A stretch of DNA of 64,000 bases from Agarophyton chilense (GCA_030374765.1 JARGXX010000036.1:162557-226556); one strand, 5' to 3'; shown: positions 31,295 through 43,867, counted from the first letter of the stretch. The notes: a model not told the origin generated them from the letters alone. Program-made: numbers and translations.

Positions 31295-34200
31295 CTACCT
31301 TCGGAGACGTTGGCCTAAAGTATCTACTGTTGCAGTGCTACCTTCCGTGACCTTACTTTGATGCGCGGTTTGTGCCACTTCCTTAGACTGAGATTTCAGA
31401 AGATCTGCGTAAAGACCGTGCTTTCGCACCAACTCTTCATGAGTACCTTCTTCGACGATGACCCCGCTTCGCACTACAGCAATGCGATCTGCGTTCCGTA
31501 TTGTTGCCAAACGATGAGCGATAGTTATTGTTGTTCGACCAGTTGCTGCGGCATCCAAACCTTCCTGGACTAGTTTCTCAGATCCCACATCAAGGGCACT
31601 GGTTGCCTCATCCAGTAACAAAATTGGCGGGTGACGGACTATGGCTCGTGCGATTGCGACTCGTTGCTTTTGCCCCCCAGAAAACTTGTCTCCTCGTACA
31701 CCAACAATGGTATCGTAGCCCTGTGGAAGGCTGCTAATGAAGTCATGAATATTAGCGATTCGGGCGGCTTCTTCAACCTTCTCTTGAGGGACGTACGTTC
31801 CATCATCATGTGATAGACCATACGCAATGTTTTCTCTTACTGTTCGATTAAACAGCTCTGGATTCTGGTGGACGAGGCCAATTTTGCTTCTTAGCTCGGA
31901 TATTTCGATATCCTTCACATCCATTCCGTCAATAAGAATGGAACCTTTTCTAGAACCATAAAACCTTTCTATAAGATTGATAATCGTTGACTTTCCAGAT
32001 CCCGATTCACCGACCAGCGCTAAAGTTTGCCCAGCCTTCACTTTAGTCGAAAATCCATTCAGAACAGTAACTTCAGGCCGGTTTGGATAGGTGAAACGCA
32101 CATCTTTGACCTCGATATCCCCTTTCAAATGAACTGAATTGGATCCAGAGAATCGCTTACCCTTCACCAGCTCGACAGGACGCGAGTCTGTGAGTTCAAA
32201 AAACTCCGCGGCAGCAAACCTCGCACGCTTGGGCTTCGGTACAACATGGGTAACATCACCAACAAGTACAGATCCAAAGAACAAGCCCAATATAGCTTTG
32301 TTCATGTCTAGCAGCTCACACTTACCGTCACGCAGCACAATACTTCCAACCCAACTATCAGATGACGAGCATCAAGAACAATATATCGTTAGAAAAGCAT
32401 GAAAACGAGCGACACACATTGCAACAAATGTGTAATTGACCGGTGTGGAATACGTACAATGAAGCTCCGAAGAGACAGTGGGGAGAAGCAGCAATATACG
32501 CCATCATGATAGAGGGGAAAACGGTTTTCGAGAATGATTTTCCTTCTGCCACATTAAGCACCAAGGAATCATATCGCTCTATGTAGTCGTGTTGCAGCCC
32601 AAATGCTGTGACCGTCCGAATTGCATACACCGCCTCTGAAGCTACACGGACAGATTCGATGACTTTCTTGTTCGTATAATTCAAGCCCACTTTGAAGACA
32701 GAATACTGCAAAAAAATGAGAGGAAGACGGACAGAAAAAAAAGGAAAGTGTTAGTACCCTTAACGTTGTCATTTGCAGAGTCCGCGCACCTTCAGCGAAA
32801 TGAAAAGTATCGCTCACTTACCCCACTAAGCAACAGACCTGGAACAAACAACGCAGTAGCTAAGCTCACAAGTGGGCAATAATAAAATGCTATTGTTAGA
32901 CCAGTTATCACCGAAGAAAACCCAAGGGCTGTGCAACCTGCAGCGTCACTAGTTAATTGTCTGAGCAAGGGGACCTGTATATTCAATTTCACCGCCATGG
33001 AACCTGCATCATTCTCTTCCCTATCAAAGAAAGACATATCCTGTGACAAGATGGCACCAAAAGCACTGATTCGAGCACGCCTGGTTAGCCGCTCTCCACT
33101 CATCGTCAAAAAGACATGCTGGATAAGGATTCCTGTAAAAGCGCCTATACCACATCCGAGGAGCAGGAGTGACCACTTCAGAATCTCCGGGCCTTGATTC
33201 CGGGCAGCTGCACCAATGTGAAGCAGTTCCGCAATGCAAGCGGCTGCTAGAGGCCATGAGACACCGACCGCTATGCTTCCAAGCACTCCGAAACAAATGA
33301 TTCCTGTATCTTGCTTCTGCATTTTATAGATTTTCCGCGCTAGATGCTTCCGTTCAGGAATATTGCTAAGACGGATCTTATCTTCAATGTTCTCGAGTAA
33401 ATTGTTTCCATCAGGTAATCCGAAGTCACCCTGCATGTCCCGACCTTCACTTGGATCAGTTGTGGTGCTATCTCCTCGTCCAGGTGTGTCATTCTCTATT
33501 ACATCATCTGAACTGTTGTCCGGAGTCTTCCGTAGTTGAAGCTCAACCATATTTCGATAGGCACTTCCTTCGATATCCATCAGACTTTCGTGAGTTCCAC
33601 TTTCTTCAATTTTCCCGTTCGATAGCACGTTCACGCATTCACAATTTCGTAGACTGCTCAAGCGATGAGCTATTGTCAAGGTTGTACGGTTTGCAGAAGC
33701 GTCATCAAGTGCTTTCTGCACAATGGCCTCGCTGTTATTGTCAAGGCTTGCAGTGCTTTCGTCCAATAAAAGAATCTTGGGATTCCGAATCAAAGCACGA
33801 GCAATACATATACGCTGCTTCTGCCCGCCGCTAAGTAGAGCCCCTCCCTCACCGACCTTTGTCTCATATCCATCGGGGAGGCCCTCGATAAACTCGTGCG
33901 CATGAGCAGCTTTCGCAGCTGTGATAACTTCTTGCAATGAAACGAACCGTCTCTGAATCGATTGCTTCCCAGATTCGGGATCAGTTACCAGTTCAGCTGG
34001 GACGCCATTTTCGATGTTCTGTCTAACAGTCCCCTGAAGGAGCGTGGGAGTTTGACCAACGTGTCCAATTTGGGAGCGTAACCATCGCACGTTGACCTCC
34101 CGAATGTCAACTTTGCCATCAAGAAGAATTCGTCCGCCGCTCACATCGTAAAATCGTTCAATTAGACTGACGACAGTACTTTTTCCACAACCAGATGGAC

Positions 34201-35473
34201 CGCACAGTGCTTGCGAAGAACCAGGCCTCATGTCAAAATTGAAATTGAGCAACGTAGTAGGGTTCGCAATGGGCTCATGGGCGGGCTTGTCGTTCTCCGC
34301 ATTTACAACATTCGGATTCGGGGTTGTCTCGTATTTGAATTCCACGTTCTCAAAAGTAATACCGCCCTGGAAGTCTTCAATAATGATACCGGACTCACTA
34401 AGAGGGTCAATTGTAGGCTGACGGCTGATGACTTCAAACAATGCTTGCGCAGCAGTTCTGGCTGCAGCCACGGCCTTCTGGTCATTCGCAACGCGAAAGG
34501 CGGCAAATACAGCGGGAACAACAGAACTTGCCGCAACAGCCGACGCGAGAGTGACGATTCCGTCAGCCACAAACCTGCTTCCGACGAGGAAGCCTGCGGC
34601 AAAGCAGCCCATGAGAATGAGCATTAAAAAGCCTGTTCCAAATGCGACAGCGGTCGATCGACGAATTTCTCTCTTATATAGGTTGTCAAGGTCGTATCGA
34701 TAACGTGCGTGCTCTGTGGATTGGCCGCCATACGCCAAAACGGAGCGAATTAGAGATATGGTCTCATGAACAGTGCCAGTGGCTCGACCGGAGGCATCAT
34801 TGACAGCCTTCCCCTCACGCTTGGAAATATTGGCAACGATACCACCGACCAGGGCTATGACAGGCATGAAGGACACGATAATAAGGGACATACGCCAAGA
34901 ATTGGTAAAAGCGAAAACGAAACCAATTACGATGGCGAAGAGATCACGAACAAAAAATACCGCGGTACGTGCGATAAAGAGCTCGATGGCCTCGATATTG
35001 GTGACTCTCGCGCTGAGCTCTCCAACTGTGAAACGATTGTGCCAGGCGGCATCCTGCCTCATGAGAGCCGAAAAGTAACCTGATCGAATCCGGCCGGCGA
35101 TAGCGCGCGCCACCTTGATTTGAATGAAGGACATAATATATGTGGAAATGGCAGCGGCCAAGCCAAAAAGCAATGCGTACAAGGACAGGCGCTGTATACG
35201 AGAGGTGACCTCATCGCTGTCAAGGTTGGTGGTTTGCACTACATTTGCTTCGTTTTGCAGATTGGGGTTGTACAACGTGGAAAGGTCTGCGATGGTGCGA
35301 GCGAATATGACGGGGAGAAGAGGGAAGCCAATTCCATTGATGGCTGCGAAAACGGCAGAAATCAGAAGAAGAAGTTTCTCAGACAAAAGGGAGGTGCGGT
35401 TGATGAGGCGCGTGAGCACGAAGGGGGTGGCAGCTTTCTCAGAGGGCTTCAGTCTCAGAGAAGGGCGTTGCAT
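31295..35473 (-). CDS. ABCB-type full ABC transporter (P-glycoprotein-like), three exons
   Basis: Joined exons 35473-32822, 32705-32458 and 32354-31295 give about 1319 aa, the normal size of a TM-NBD-TM-NBD ABCB exporter. TMD1 is followed by NBD1 with Walker A GPSGCGKST (about residue 425), Q-loop VGQTP, signature LSGGQKQR (about 548) and Walker B ILLLDEST. TMD2 spans exons 1-3. NBD2 has Walker A GESGSGKST (about 1080), signature FSGGQKQR (about 1190) and Walker B ILLLDEATSALD. Both sites keep the catalytic Glu. Splicing is supported by GTAAGT...TTTGCAG (phase 0) and GTACGT...CTGATAG (phase 2); the second junction restores GASFWVGS. It would export hydrophobic substrates or lipids at the plasma membrane or an organelle membrane. 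The substrate cannot be told from sequence. Confidence 0.93.
32355..32457 (-). other. Intron 2 of the ABCB gene (103 bp)
   Basis: The donor is TT|GTACGT and the acceptor CTGATAG. It is phase 2, splitting the Phe codon of GASFWVGS, a stretch typical of ABCB TMD2. Confidence 0.85.
32706..32821 (-). other. Intron 1 of the ABCB gene (116 bp)
   Basis: The donor is G|GTAAGT and the acceptor TTTTTTTGCAG with a pyrimidine tract. It lies between codons (phase 0). Reading through it meets a stop, so it must be removed. Confidence 0.88.
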
Positions 35474-36070
35474 TGTGTAGAGCCGAAATCCAGTTGTCTA
35501 TTAAGGTGAGGGATACGCACCCTCCAAGGAGGGAGGAGCGTGAGGTAAGACTCAGAACAGCGGAAGGGGACGGTGGGCCGAGATGCGAATAGCACAAGTT
35601 GGAAGAAAGAAAGTGGTCAGGAAACTCGAAAGCGGTGGCAGGAGAGTAAAGAATGGCTGAAACGGCAGCGAAGGAACAAGAAGGACGGCACGGAAGCACG
35701 ACGCATGGCAGACACACTGTTGGCAGCACATGAGGCGACGCGCGAATTGTGGACGGCTGTGTGTATCGGGCGTGGGCAGTGGCGTGGCTCCAGTGGTGCA
35801 AGGAGAAAAATAATCGTTACGGCGCACGCCGTTGGCACGGAGGAGAAGCGCGCGCTGATTGGGCGCAACGAACAAGAGGTGGCGAGCGCACGTGACGCGC
35901 AACCAATCTGCCGCCTATGGCCGCAAACACGGCACCAAACGAAACGCCGAACGAAACGCCGAACGAAACGCCAAACACAACGCCAAAAGAGGAGAAACGT
36001 GTCACAAATGTGACGCACGCTGTTTGGGGCCTCTTTCGTGTTTCTCGTCACGCCAACTAGCGCTCTGACG
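35474..36070. other. Promoter region of ABCB with a 12-bp tandem repeat
   Basis: Long frames occur on both strands at once (146 codons on plus, 144 on minus) because the DNA has few stops. No domain supports either. The repeat is listed separately. Confidence 0.4.
35938..35985. repeat. 12-bp tandem repeat, four copies
   Basis: The unit AACGAAACGCCG occurs perfectly twice, then as AACGAAACGCCA and AACACAACGCCA. Confidence 0.85.
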
Positions 36071-37150
36071 TCAGAGATGCGCGTGACGCAGAGCGTGCGT
36101 CATATCCGTGTACACGTCGCAATGCGCCGCCACGCTCGCCCAGATCGGCTTTGAGTAGCCGCCGCCCATGGTGACCACTGTGCGCACGCGTCGTTGCAGC
36201 AGTTGAGCGTACACGAAGCGATTGCGCCGCGACAGCCCGTCGCGCGTCATCGTCAATCGCCCTAGCGTGTCCTCCGCCAGCGCATCCACCCCCATCTGCA
36301 GGATGGCTACGTCCGGCTTGAAGCCGTCCAGCACGTCTGGTACCACCTCCTTCACCACCGCAAGATACTCGTCGTCGCCTGCGCCGTCCTCGAATCCCAC
36401 GTCCACGTCGCTGTCCACCTTCTCGAATGGGTAGTTGTTCTTCGCGTGCAGCGACACCGTCAGCACATTACGCTCGTCGCGCAGCATCTCTGCCGTCCCG
36501 TCGCCCTGGTGTACGTCAAAGTCCAACACCACCACGCGCTGCCCGCGTCGAAGCGCCTCCATGCTTGCCACCGCCACGTCGTTGAACACGCAAAACCCGC
36601 CGCCTTCACCACGCCGTGCGTGATGCGTCCCACCGGCGAGCTGTCCCGCCATCGTCGCCCCGTTTAGCACGTGCCGCATCGCCGCCACAGTGCCGCCTGT
36701 GCTAGCCAGCGCACGTCGCACGCCGGCCATTGACCACGGAAAGCCGATTGCACGAATTTCTCCCTCGCTCAGCGCTCCGTTAAGGAATCTTGACACGTAC
36801 GAACCGTCATGGATAGCCTCCAGCTCCACGCGCGTGGCAAGTGGGGCAGCTGTGAACGTTGCCTCAGATAGCTTCTCATCTTGCTGCAATTGATTTCTCA
36901 CCAATGCATATTTTTGCATTGGAAAGCGGTGTTTTGGTGGTAGCGGCAACTTGCAGTGGTCTGAATAGAAAAGCTGTAGCGAGCATGTGCTGCTCAATCG
37001 GCGCATCCATCTTGGACGCCGCCCTTTGAAAGTCTGAACCACTGCTTTGTCAAACAAAAACCCGCATGTCAAGCGCAAGCGCATCGTGCAATTACCGATC
37101 GGGAAATAACGCAAACGAACTTGTCCGTGTCGCCACCAAATGTCCGCCAT
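36071..37150 (-). CDS. Class IV (HDAC11-like) histone deacetylase family protein
   Basis: The 359-aa intact frame starts at ATG 37150. A second ATG at 37084 gives 337 aa with an Arg-rich leader (RRPRWMRRLSST). Either could be an organelle presequence, since the catalytic domain begins only near residue 56 (LFYSDHCKLPLP). Catalytic features are GGTHHARRGEGGGFCVFND (the His pair), VVVLDFDVHQGDGT (zinc Asp and His) and QMGVDALAEDTLGRL (second zinc Asp and the class IV LGRL turn). VTMGGGYS, the site of the glycine-rich loop, follows; it has Tyr as in active enzymes. It is a zinc-dependent amidohydrolase removing acetyl groups from lysines. The length and TLGRLTMT pattern favour class IV over class I/II. 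It lies 0.6 kb downstream of the ABCB promoter on the same strand. Confidence 0.9.
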   Translation of the reverse strand: MADIWWRHGQVRLRYFPIGNCTMRLRLTCGFLFDKAVVQTFKGRRPRWMRRLSSTCSLQLFYSDHCKLPLPPKHRFPMQKYALVRNQLQQDEKLSEATFTAAPLATRVELEAIHDGSYVSRFLNGALSEGEIRAIGFPWSMAGVRRALASTGGTVAAMRHVLNGATMAGQLAGGTHHARRGEGGGFCVFNDVAVASMEALRRGQRVVVLDFDVHQGDGTAEMLRDERNVLTVSLHAKNNYPFEKVDSDVDVGFEDGAGDDEYLAVVKEVVPDVLDGFKPDVAILQMGVDALAEDTLGRLTMTRDGLSRRNRFVYAQLLQRRVRTVVTMGGGYSKPIWASVAAHCDVYTDMTHALRHAHL

Positions 37151-40100
37151 TTGAAACTATTGTAAAAATTTTCATTCCAAAGCCCGATTGCTCGTCCTTC
37201 ATTCAAGCTTCTGGCAATCACAGCTCCAGCCGCACTGCGCTCTCTAACTTGCAAGCTTCAAACCAAGCTCGTTGCTTGTTAAACATGGTTGGGCAACAAC
37301 TCTTTTCCGCTGACTGACCCAGCCTGCTTGCTTGACAAAGGGTTTCGGCTTCTACCGTTGTACACTGACCACGTTTGGTAACCTTAACTGTTACAAAGCC
37401 CAGTCATGAACCTTTTGCATTACACTTCTGTCACTTGGTTACACTACTTGTATTTCGAGCGCGCCGTGAAAGATATTTGAGCGATGTGGACAGTACAGTA
37501 GCTCTCTCTTGGGCTCGGGAATAGTCATCATGATACGATCAACGAATGCACTTTGTTCCATTCCATTCCATTGGCTGTGAACACCGCTACCCGAACAAAC
37601 TTGCGAGGCGTCCCTTTCCACAAATGTCTTGTCCTATCAGCAAACGTCCGCGCCTTGCAGCCATCGTGCCCACGGCATTGGCCTATCTCAAATTGCCAGA
37701 TGCATCCATCCATCCACAACCCAGCCCAAATTTCAACCGCCGCTGTTTCCAGCAGATTTTGGTTCATGCGTCCAAAGAACATGTGAAGAAAGCCCCCAAC
37801 CTTTAGATTCTAGGCTGCAAGCCCGTTAGAATTCGAACAAAAAAAAAAGGTCAATTGCGACAGTGTTATTCATCAATCGCTGTAGTGTGCATCGGTTCAT
37901 TCCCACTCAAGTTGATCGCAACCAAGGAAGCTCGCGAAGGAGACAGGTCGATTCATTGCAACCGCATTAGGTCTGGGGTTTGCTGCAGATGAAGCTTGCA
38001 ACCTTTTCCACTAATCTTTGTCACCAGCATGTAGAGACAAACTCGCAATCCAACGCATCAGTGAACTTGAGACCTCATGGAATCAAGCAAAAAGCTTTTT
38101 TACCTTGCTAAGGGAATACGTCGCGGGTGCAGCGTGGAAACATAACAACCATGTTGTGCTTCGCAGTCCATTGACAAACGATGCGGTACGAGAAGAGTTC
38201 CCCGTGTTTGCATGAGCGAGCTGTTACATCTACCAAAGCCACGACTAACTAGCCAAGAACCTTCTAAGTTATTTTCATGGCTTCTCCTGAGATAGAGATG
38301 CTCCCCAGATATGCCTCCTGCCACCCTGCCATGATCGGTGCCAACTTACATCAAAAACACTGAGTGAAGCTACTTCGAAGCATTTCACATGTGAAATTGT
38401 TTTCGGACGTGCATCCATCACTCGCAGTTGTATGTGCAATGTCAACCTTGCCAGAAAACAGAATAACCCAACCCGTGGCTAAAATGGTTTTGATATCTCA
38501 TAGGAGTGAAGACGACCTTGACGAAAATATAGCTTTCCTTAAATTGAACTGATAGAGAAAAGAAGAGGGTATACTTTATCCTCTTCCATGATGATGACTA
38601 TGGTAATGTTTCAAACCCCCCTGTTCGTCTTTTACTCAAAAAGGAGAAGAGCAAAACCCCAAACGTTAGGACAGGGCGGATTCCAGTCGAGACGTAGACC
38701 CCGTGAGATGGCAGTGATACTATTAAGTAGCCTCGGGAGGATGAGCAACCTAATGAGATCGCAATTGAGCATCTCTCACCTTTAAAAAGATTGTAGTTGA
38801 TTCACACGTTCTGTGGCATTTTCCTATCAGATTGCACGGCTTTGGCATACATTTGAGTACTAGAGATGTAGTCGTCCCTAGAATATCTTATCGTTCAATA
38901 TTCGTCCACTTCAATAAAAGAACTTCACTCTACTAGCATTCTGATATGCCGATGCAGAGCTCAGGGAATTGGAGGGCGCGCCAATCACTCTAGCGAGGGC
39001 GATTCAATTTGAAGGGATATAGAGACGCCTTCTCACCTCTGAAAACCCTGCTATCATCGATTGGAATTGTGTTCGATTGAATACACCTTGGACCTCTCAG
39101 AACCAACCTGTAGCTTTTTTCCTTTACCTCATGAAACCCTGAAAACGAAAACGTTTTGTTTCGATGCACTTTGAGAAACGTCAGGGCACGGGAATCTATC
39201 CACATCGAAGGAACCAAAAAACATGTCGATTGCAAAACAATATTCGTGATGGATTCTTGGCCTTCTTCAAGACAAGGATTTTTTTTTGGTTAGATCTCTT
39301 TTCCCTTCGACATGAAGAACGCAAGACCATAATAAGGGAAGTAAAAGAAGTCTAGACAGGAATATGAAAGGGTGAAGTTGAATGAAAGCCTACACGAGAA
39401 GAACGCGATGAGTGACAGGGGCAGTGACACTCTTCTGCTGTCGGAAACAACAGAGGGGCCTGATTCGTTTTTGGTACAATGGAGTGGCCAAGAGTGTGTA
39501 GCACGACTGTGATTCTATAGCTGCTGGCTAAGTCCTATATTAACTCAATCGATCGATAAGAATTTTCTCTTAACAGATTAATAGATCGCTGGCGTTCCAA
39601 TCTGGCCCGTGGAATTAAGCTCAAGTGATGCATTAGATGATGCATTAGAGATAAAGGAAGGGGACAACACTAAAGAAGGGTGTCTGTACACCGTTCGAGG
39701 AAGACGCTTCATGGAGCCGACATTCCTATCGACTAGGAGAGACAGAGTGGGAAAATACCTTCAATACTAGAAACCGAGTGCTCTATGTAGTTTTCTATAA
39801 TTGGAATATGAAAAATCGCTTTTGTTTGCTTTGGTTTGGTTATCGGATCCATAAGCTCTCGCTCAAATTAGCGAATGCGAGCTACGAAGGGTACATCACA
39901 GAATATCGAGAACAGCCACGGGGTCACGCAGCTTCTGTTTCTTCTTCTTCTTCTCTTCTCCTTTGATGTAGACGCTGTGTTCTATTTCTTATTCTACTAT
40001 TGTGCTGACTGTCTCTTGCCAGACTCTGGACATTCAGGGATAAAACGAAGAGCGTCTTGGGGTATTGGTGTTGAAAATTGGAAGCTTTGCTTCAGCCGTA

Positions 40101-40844
40101 TCATCCGGGCACTGTACCGGCAGCTGCGTTTGGGGACATCAGGACTTTTAAGGGGTTCCACTACTGTCACTAGATATGATTGGAAAACGACTTCGAAAGA
40201 TACTGGCTTTGCTGCTTGGAGAAATCAGGTTTAGAGAGGGACTTCCTCTTTACATCCACGTTTTCTTCATGAGAAATGGACGAAAAAAACGACGTGCAAT
40301 CTAACCCTGGTAACCATTCAGCGTGCCTGCAGAGTTCCCTTGTACTTGCTTTTCGTATTTTAAGCCAATGTGTCTCCAAGAATGACTCGGTGGAATCGGT
40401 GAGCTGATCCCATGGCGACTCATAAAATTCAACAGGTCTTCGTAGGACTTGGTGCTGCCTCCTCCTTGAGCGAACTAGAATTCGTGCAGGTGCAACAACA
40501 TAGGGCATACATCGAACTTCGGGATGGAACAAGAGAAGATATTCGTTTCGACAACCTGGACACACACAGATGAAATGGCCCTCTGCTGGAATTTTGAGTT
40601 ACCGCAAAAGTTGCGGCTCAAGTCCGATCTAAGCCGTTCTACTGCGGCCGTTGCACCGAAAGTTAGTGACAGGATACATTTAAGAATCAGCTGTAGCCGG
40701 CAAGTCGGCACATGTGCTGACGTAGTGGACGGAAAAAAGCCGGGCAACGAGCTTTACAAAGCATGTACCGTATGACAGCAAAAGCTAAGCGTACAGGCAA
40801 AGCTTGTACTTATTTGCACATAATAGATACAGTAAGATTAAAAA
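37151..40844. other. Long intergenic stretch, no gene recognised
   Basis: No frame exceeds 131 codons and none carries a recognisable motif. The overlapping frames at 40170-40775 are antisense to each other. Confidence 0.5.
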
Positions 40845-41714
40845 TCATCGCAGAAAGAAGATAAAAATAAGTGCAGTACCAACGGCAGCATGCGCAAGAA
40901 CAGCTACCAAACGCACTAAGTACGTGAGCGATCGATGCTGAACAGAAACATCTCTCCAGAGATTGAGCATAATAACAAAGGCGCCAATACAAAACGCGAC
41001 AGCCATAGAGGCAATCTGGGCAGTGCGAATGGGCAACGTAGCTACAAAGGCGCCCAGAACAACCGGAGTCATGGAATAACCGTACACCATGATAGTGCCC
41101 ACCAACGGATGCGATCTAACGGAAGACTGCGTGATGGAGTGCTTCGCAAACAAGCATTGAAAGAGCGTAAGCACGACTGGAAATACGAACACGTAGAAAT
41201 ATAGGACGGATGCGGCACGCCACAAGCGCGAAAACTCGACGCTTGATATAGACGGCGTGAGCGAGGTGGTTTCCTTCTTCCGGAAGACGTTAGCCAAGAA
41301 TTCGGCGCACTTAGCACCCATGGAGAGCGCAAGCACGAGCGTGGTTGTGACCCAAACCGGGGCGTAAAGGTCCGGCACGGAAGTGCCGTCCAATTGGTCC
41401 TCATCGGCGTCACTCCAACCCAGCAAGGGCTTGTAGGGCAGCAAGGCGCGAAACAGTCTGGTAGCCAAGTCGGTGACGTTTATATCGAAGTAAGCGGCAT
41501 AGAAGCGGGGGTGGTAGAAGCGCGGCTCAGATCGTGTTCCGGTGGGTTCACTCTCCCAGCGGCCAGTGTCAGCGCCATCGTCCGAAAGGCCGTCGTCGTA
41601 AAGCGCAAACGGACTGGCGGAGCCGACTTCGCCCGTGGCAACGGGCGCGTAAGAGGAGTCAAACGGAGCCGAAGACAGCGGAACGGAGGAGCCCGTGGCG
41701 GCCGGCGCCGTCAT
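40845..41714 (-). CDS. YIPF1/2-type Yip1-domain Golgi membrane protein
   Basis: The first ATG of the frame is at 41714, giving 289 aa; codons upstream of it have no ATG. The Pro/Ala/Ser-rich N-terminus is cytosolic. The Yip1 signature follows: YAAYFDINVTDLATRLFRALLP, then VPDLYAPVWVTTTLVLAL. About five hydrophobic segments then follow (LVLALSM, YFYVFVFPVVLTLF, VGTIMVYGYSMTPVVLG, IASMAVAFCIGAFVIML, VAVLAHAAVGTALIFIFF). PDLYAPVW and YGYSMTP are the family hallmarks. YIPF proteins sit in Golgi and early secretory membranes, bind Rab/Ypt GTPases and help shape vesicles. The frame is intact and intronless. Confidence 0.87.
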   Translation of the reverse strand: MTAPAATGSSVPLSSAPFDSSYAPVATGEVGSASPFALYDDGLSDDGADTGRWESEPTGTRSEPRFYHPRFYAAYFDINVTDLATRLFRALLPYKPLLGWSDADEDQLDGTSVPDLYAPVWVTTTLVLALSMGAKCAEFLANVFRKKETTSLTPSISSVEFSRLWRAASVLYFYVFVFPVVLTLFQCLFAKHSITQSSVRSHPLVGTIMVYGYSMTPVVLGAFVATLPIRTAQIASMAVAFCIGAFVIMLNLWRDVSVQHRSLTYLVRLVAVLAHAAVGTALIFIFFLR

Positions 41715-43067
41715 GACAGCGAAGGGGGCGGACGGCGCCTTCGATTTGAGCGTCAACACGCTGGTCCTTCTGCTCCAGAGGCAAAGCAAGCCCACCACCG
41801 CACGCAAGTGCAGCAAAATCCAAGCGCAAGTGCTAGTCTACAGGACAAGTGGCCTCACATGGGTTCAAACTGTGCGCTTTGTGCATAGTTTTAGTTGTAT
41901 TGACCCGATTTGTTTTGTGTTTTGACCTTGAAGCAGAAAAGACTTTGTATCACATTTTTAAAATTTTATCCGATTGATTGAATTACTACGAAGCACAAGA
42001 GTAAAACTAAGCGCACCTTTAGTAATTTATATGGGCCATATATCTAAAATATGCAGAGTTTTAGATCCATTTGTAAACGCAAACCTACCAGACTGAGTAA
42101 ATAGAGGGCTTACGCAAGCGCACTTCTTTTCCCATGACAAGCGAATGTGACTCGTCTAGCTACACGTGTATAGCCACTTGACGACTCACATCCCTCCTTC
42201 ACAGCCAATTACGCGAAACCAACATGAGTCAGCCGTGAGTACGAGTGGTTCCCCTCGTAGATGTCGGCAACGAAAAGAGCCATGCCACAAAAAAACTACG
42301 ACATCGGCGAAGCCATCCGGTACAAACGGCGACGCAAGCGCCTCAAGAAAAAGGCCCTGTTTCTTGATACTGACGACAAACTGCTCCTCAACAGTCAACT
42401 CTGATACTATCGCGCAAAAAAACGTTTTTTTATCTCTATTCGTTTCCAAAACGAATCTTTGACTTGCTTCAAAATCAACTTATTCACCGAAAAAAATGCT
42501 TGTGCCAATTCCATTTCTGATCAAATGAATTTTAACCCTTTAGCCCGCTAACAGGTTGGATCGCAAGGAAGACCTATAGTAACAGGTACAGTTGTGATCC
42601 CTTCACAGCTTCCTGCATCTTACTACGTCTTCTCGTCTATCCTGTACATTTTACCGACTTAAAACCCACTTTCAAGATGCGCGCATCTGCTCTCCGTGAA
42701 GTTTTTGGAAGGTGGGGAACATTTTTTTTAGCTTAAACAAGCATTTGTTGGAGAACTTCTGTGGCGGTCTGATGAAATGAAGAGCAGCTTTGTATGCTCA
42801 AGCTATTTATGATAAAATGGCGCCCCTTGAAAGCTTCGTAGGATTTATTGACTGCACCAAGATTCAAATGATTCCATTCCGAGTATTGGAGCGAACTAAT
42901 GCGCATTTTAATCTAGTCATAAGCGTTTAAAATGCTTTATCTAACAGTCTGATAATACCCCAGACGGTCTTATATTCCACTTTTATGGCGCGGAGATGCG
43001 GCGCCGCCACGAAATGACGCTGTATTAAGAGAGTTCAATAGAGGAATTGTTGCTGAACGCTTTTTAA
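41715..43067. other. Intergenic, no gene recognised
   Basis: The 98-codon frame at 42166-42462 overlaps an 87-codon frame on the other strand. Neither has a motif. Confidence 0.4.
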
Positions 43068-43210
43068 CAGAACGGGAGACAATTTTAAATTTACGGAGAC
43101 GCTGCTTACGTTTTAAGGTCTCGGCTGCAGGTTGTAATCGGCAGGGTGGGTGCGACGCTCACGCCGAAAGCCTAGAACACGTCTATGAGCGCTGCGCGAG
43201 AAGCACTTGA
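43068..43210 (+). pseudogene. C-terminal tail of a non-LTR (LINE) reverse transcriptase
   Basis: The short frame reads ERETILNLRRRCLRFKVS, then a Cys/His cluster C-x6-C ... ESLEHVYERC. The arrangement of an Arg/Leu-rich helix followed by C...C..ES(L).H(V/I)..RC is that of the C-terminal zinc cluster of many LINE polymerases. No RT core is present, so this is a 3' fragment, as expected of 5'-truncated copies. The assignment is tentative. Confidence 0.4.
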
Positions 43211-43867
43211 GTGAACACACAAAAATGTGAAACAATAATAGTGCTCTCAAGACTTCAAACGGCGGTTCAAAGTGCGTCAAACTTCAATATCAGTGTTCTA
43301 CAATTGTTCAGCGTTTCTATAGAACATCAAGACGTACATGGCGCATGGCGGACAAACCGTCTCCTACTTGAACTGCCCCTCCCTCTTTCTCTTAGCAAGT
43401 ACCTAAAAACTCCATAAAATGGCCTTTGAAAACATTCCCGCCCTTCCAAGGGAAAAAATTATTCAAATTATACGCCATTTTGGGAAGTTGGATGGCCAAG
43501 GAGGAGCAAGACAGCGAGAACGACGCTACTACAGCTTCTTCATTAATGTGCCCACTACTTCTATCATTTGTCTACGCTCAACAAGCAACTCACGGCGTTC
43601 TTAACGCTCCATAGCCACCTGCTCCAACTTAAAATCCATACAACGCTCGTCCAGAGCAATACAGTGCAATTTTGGCTTTCGTAGTCGTTTCTGCCGCTCT
43701 GCATCCCGTTCGACCTTGTGTTACTCGAAAGCGGAATGATCTTTTTCTAGCTCCAAGCGCTTGCACTCGGCCTCCCTCTTCGCCTCAACGTGCTGCCTAA
43801 ATAAGATCTTCTTGCTTTACGTCTGAGTCGACAGCGACAGGCGCACGGCGCTTGATATTTTTGATGC

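Noticed and set aside
35573-36051. 146-codon plus and 144-codon minus frames between ABCB and HDAC
   Set aside because: Mutually antisense, contain the 12-bp tandem repeat, no domain.
40170-40775. Overlapping frames on both strands
   Set aside because: No motif and mutually antisense.
41394-41888. 164-codon plus frame
   Set aside because: Antisense to the YIPF gene N-terminus and GC-rich.
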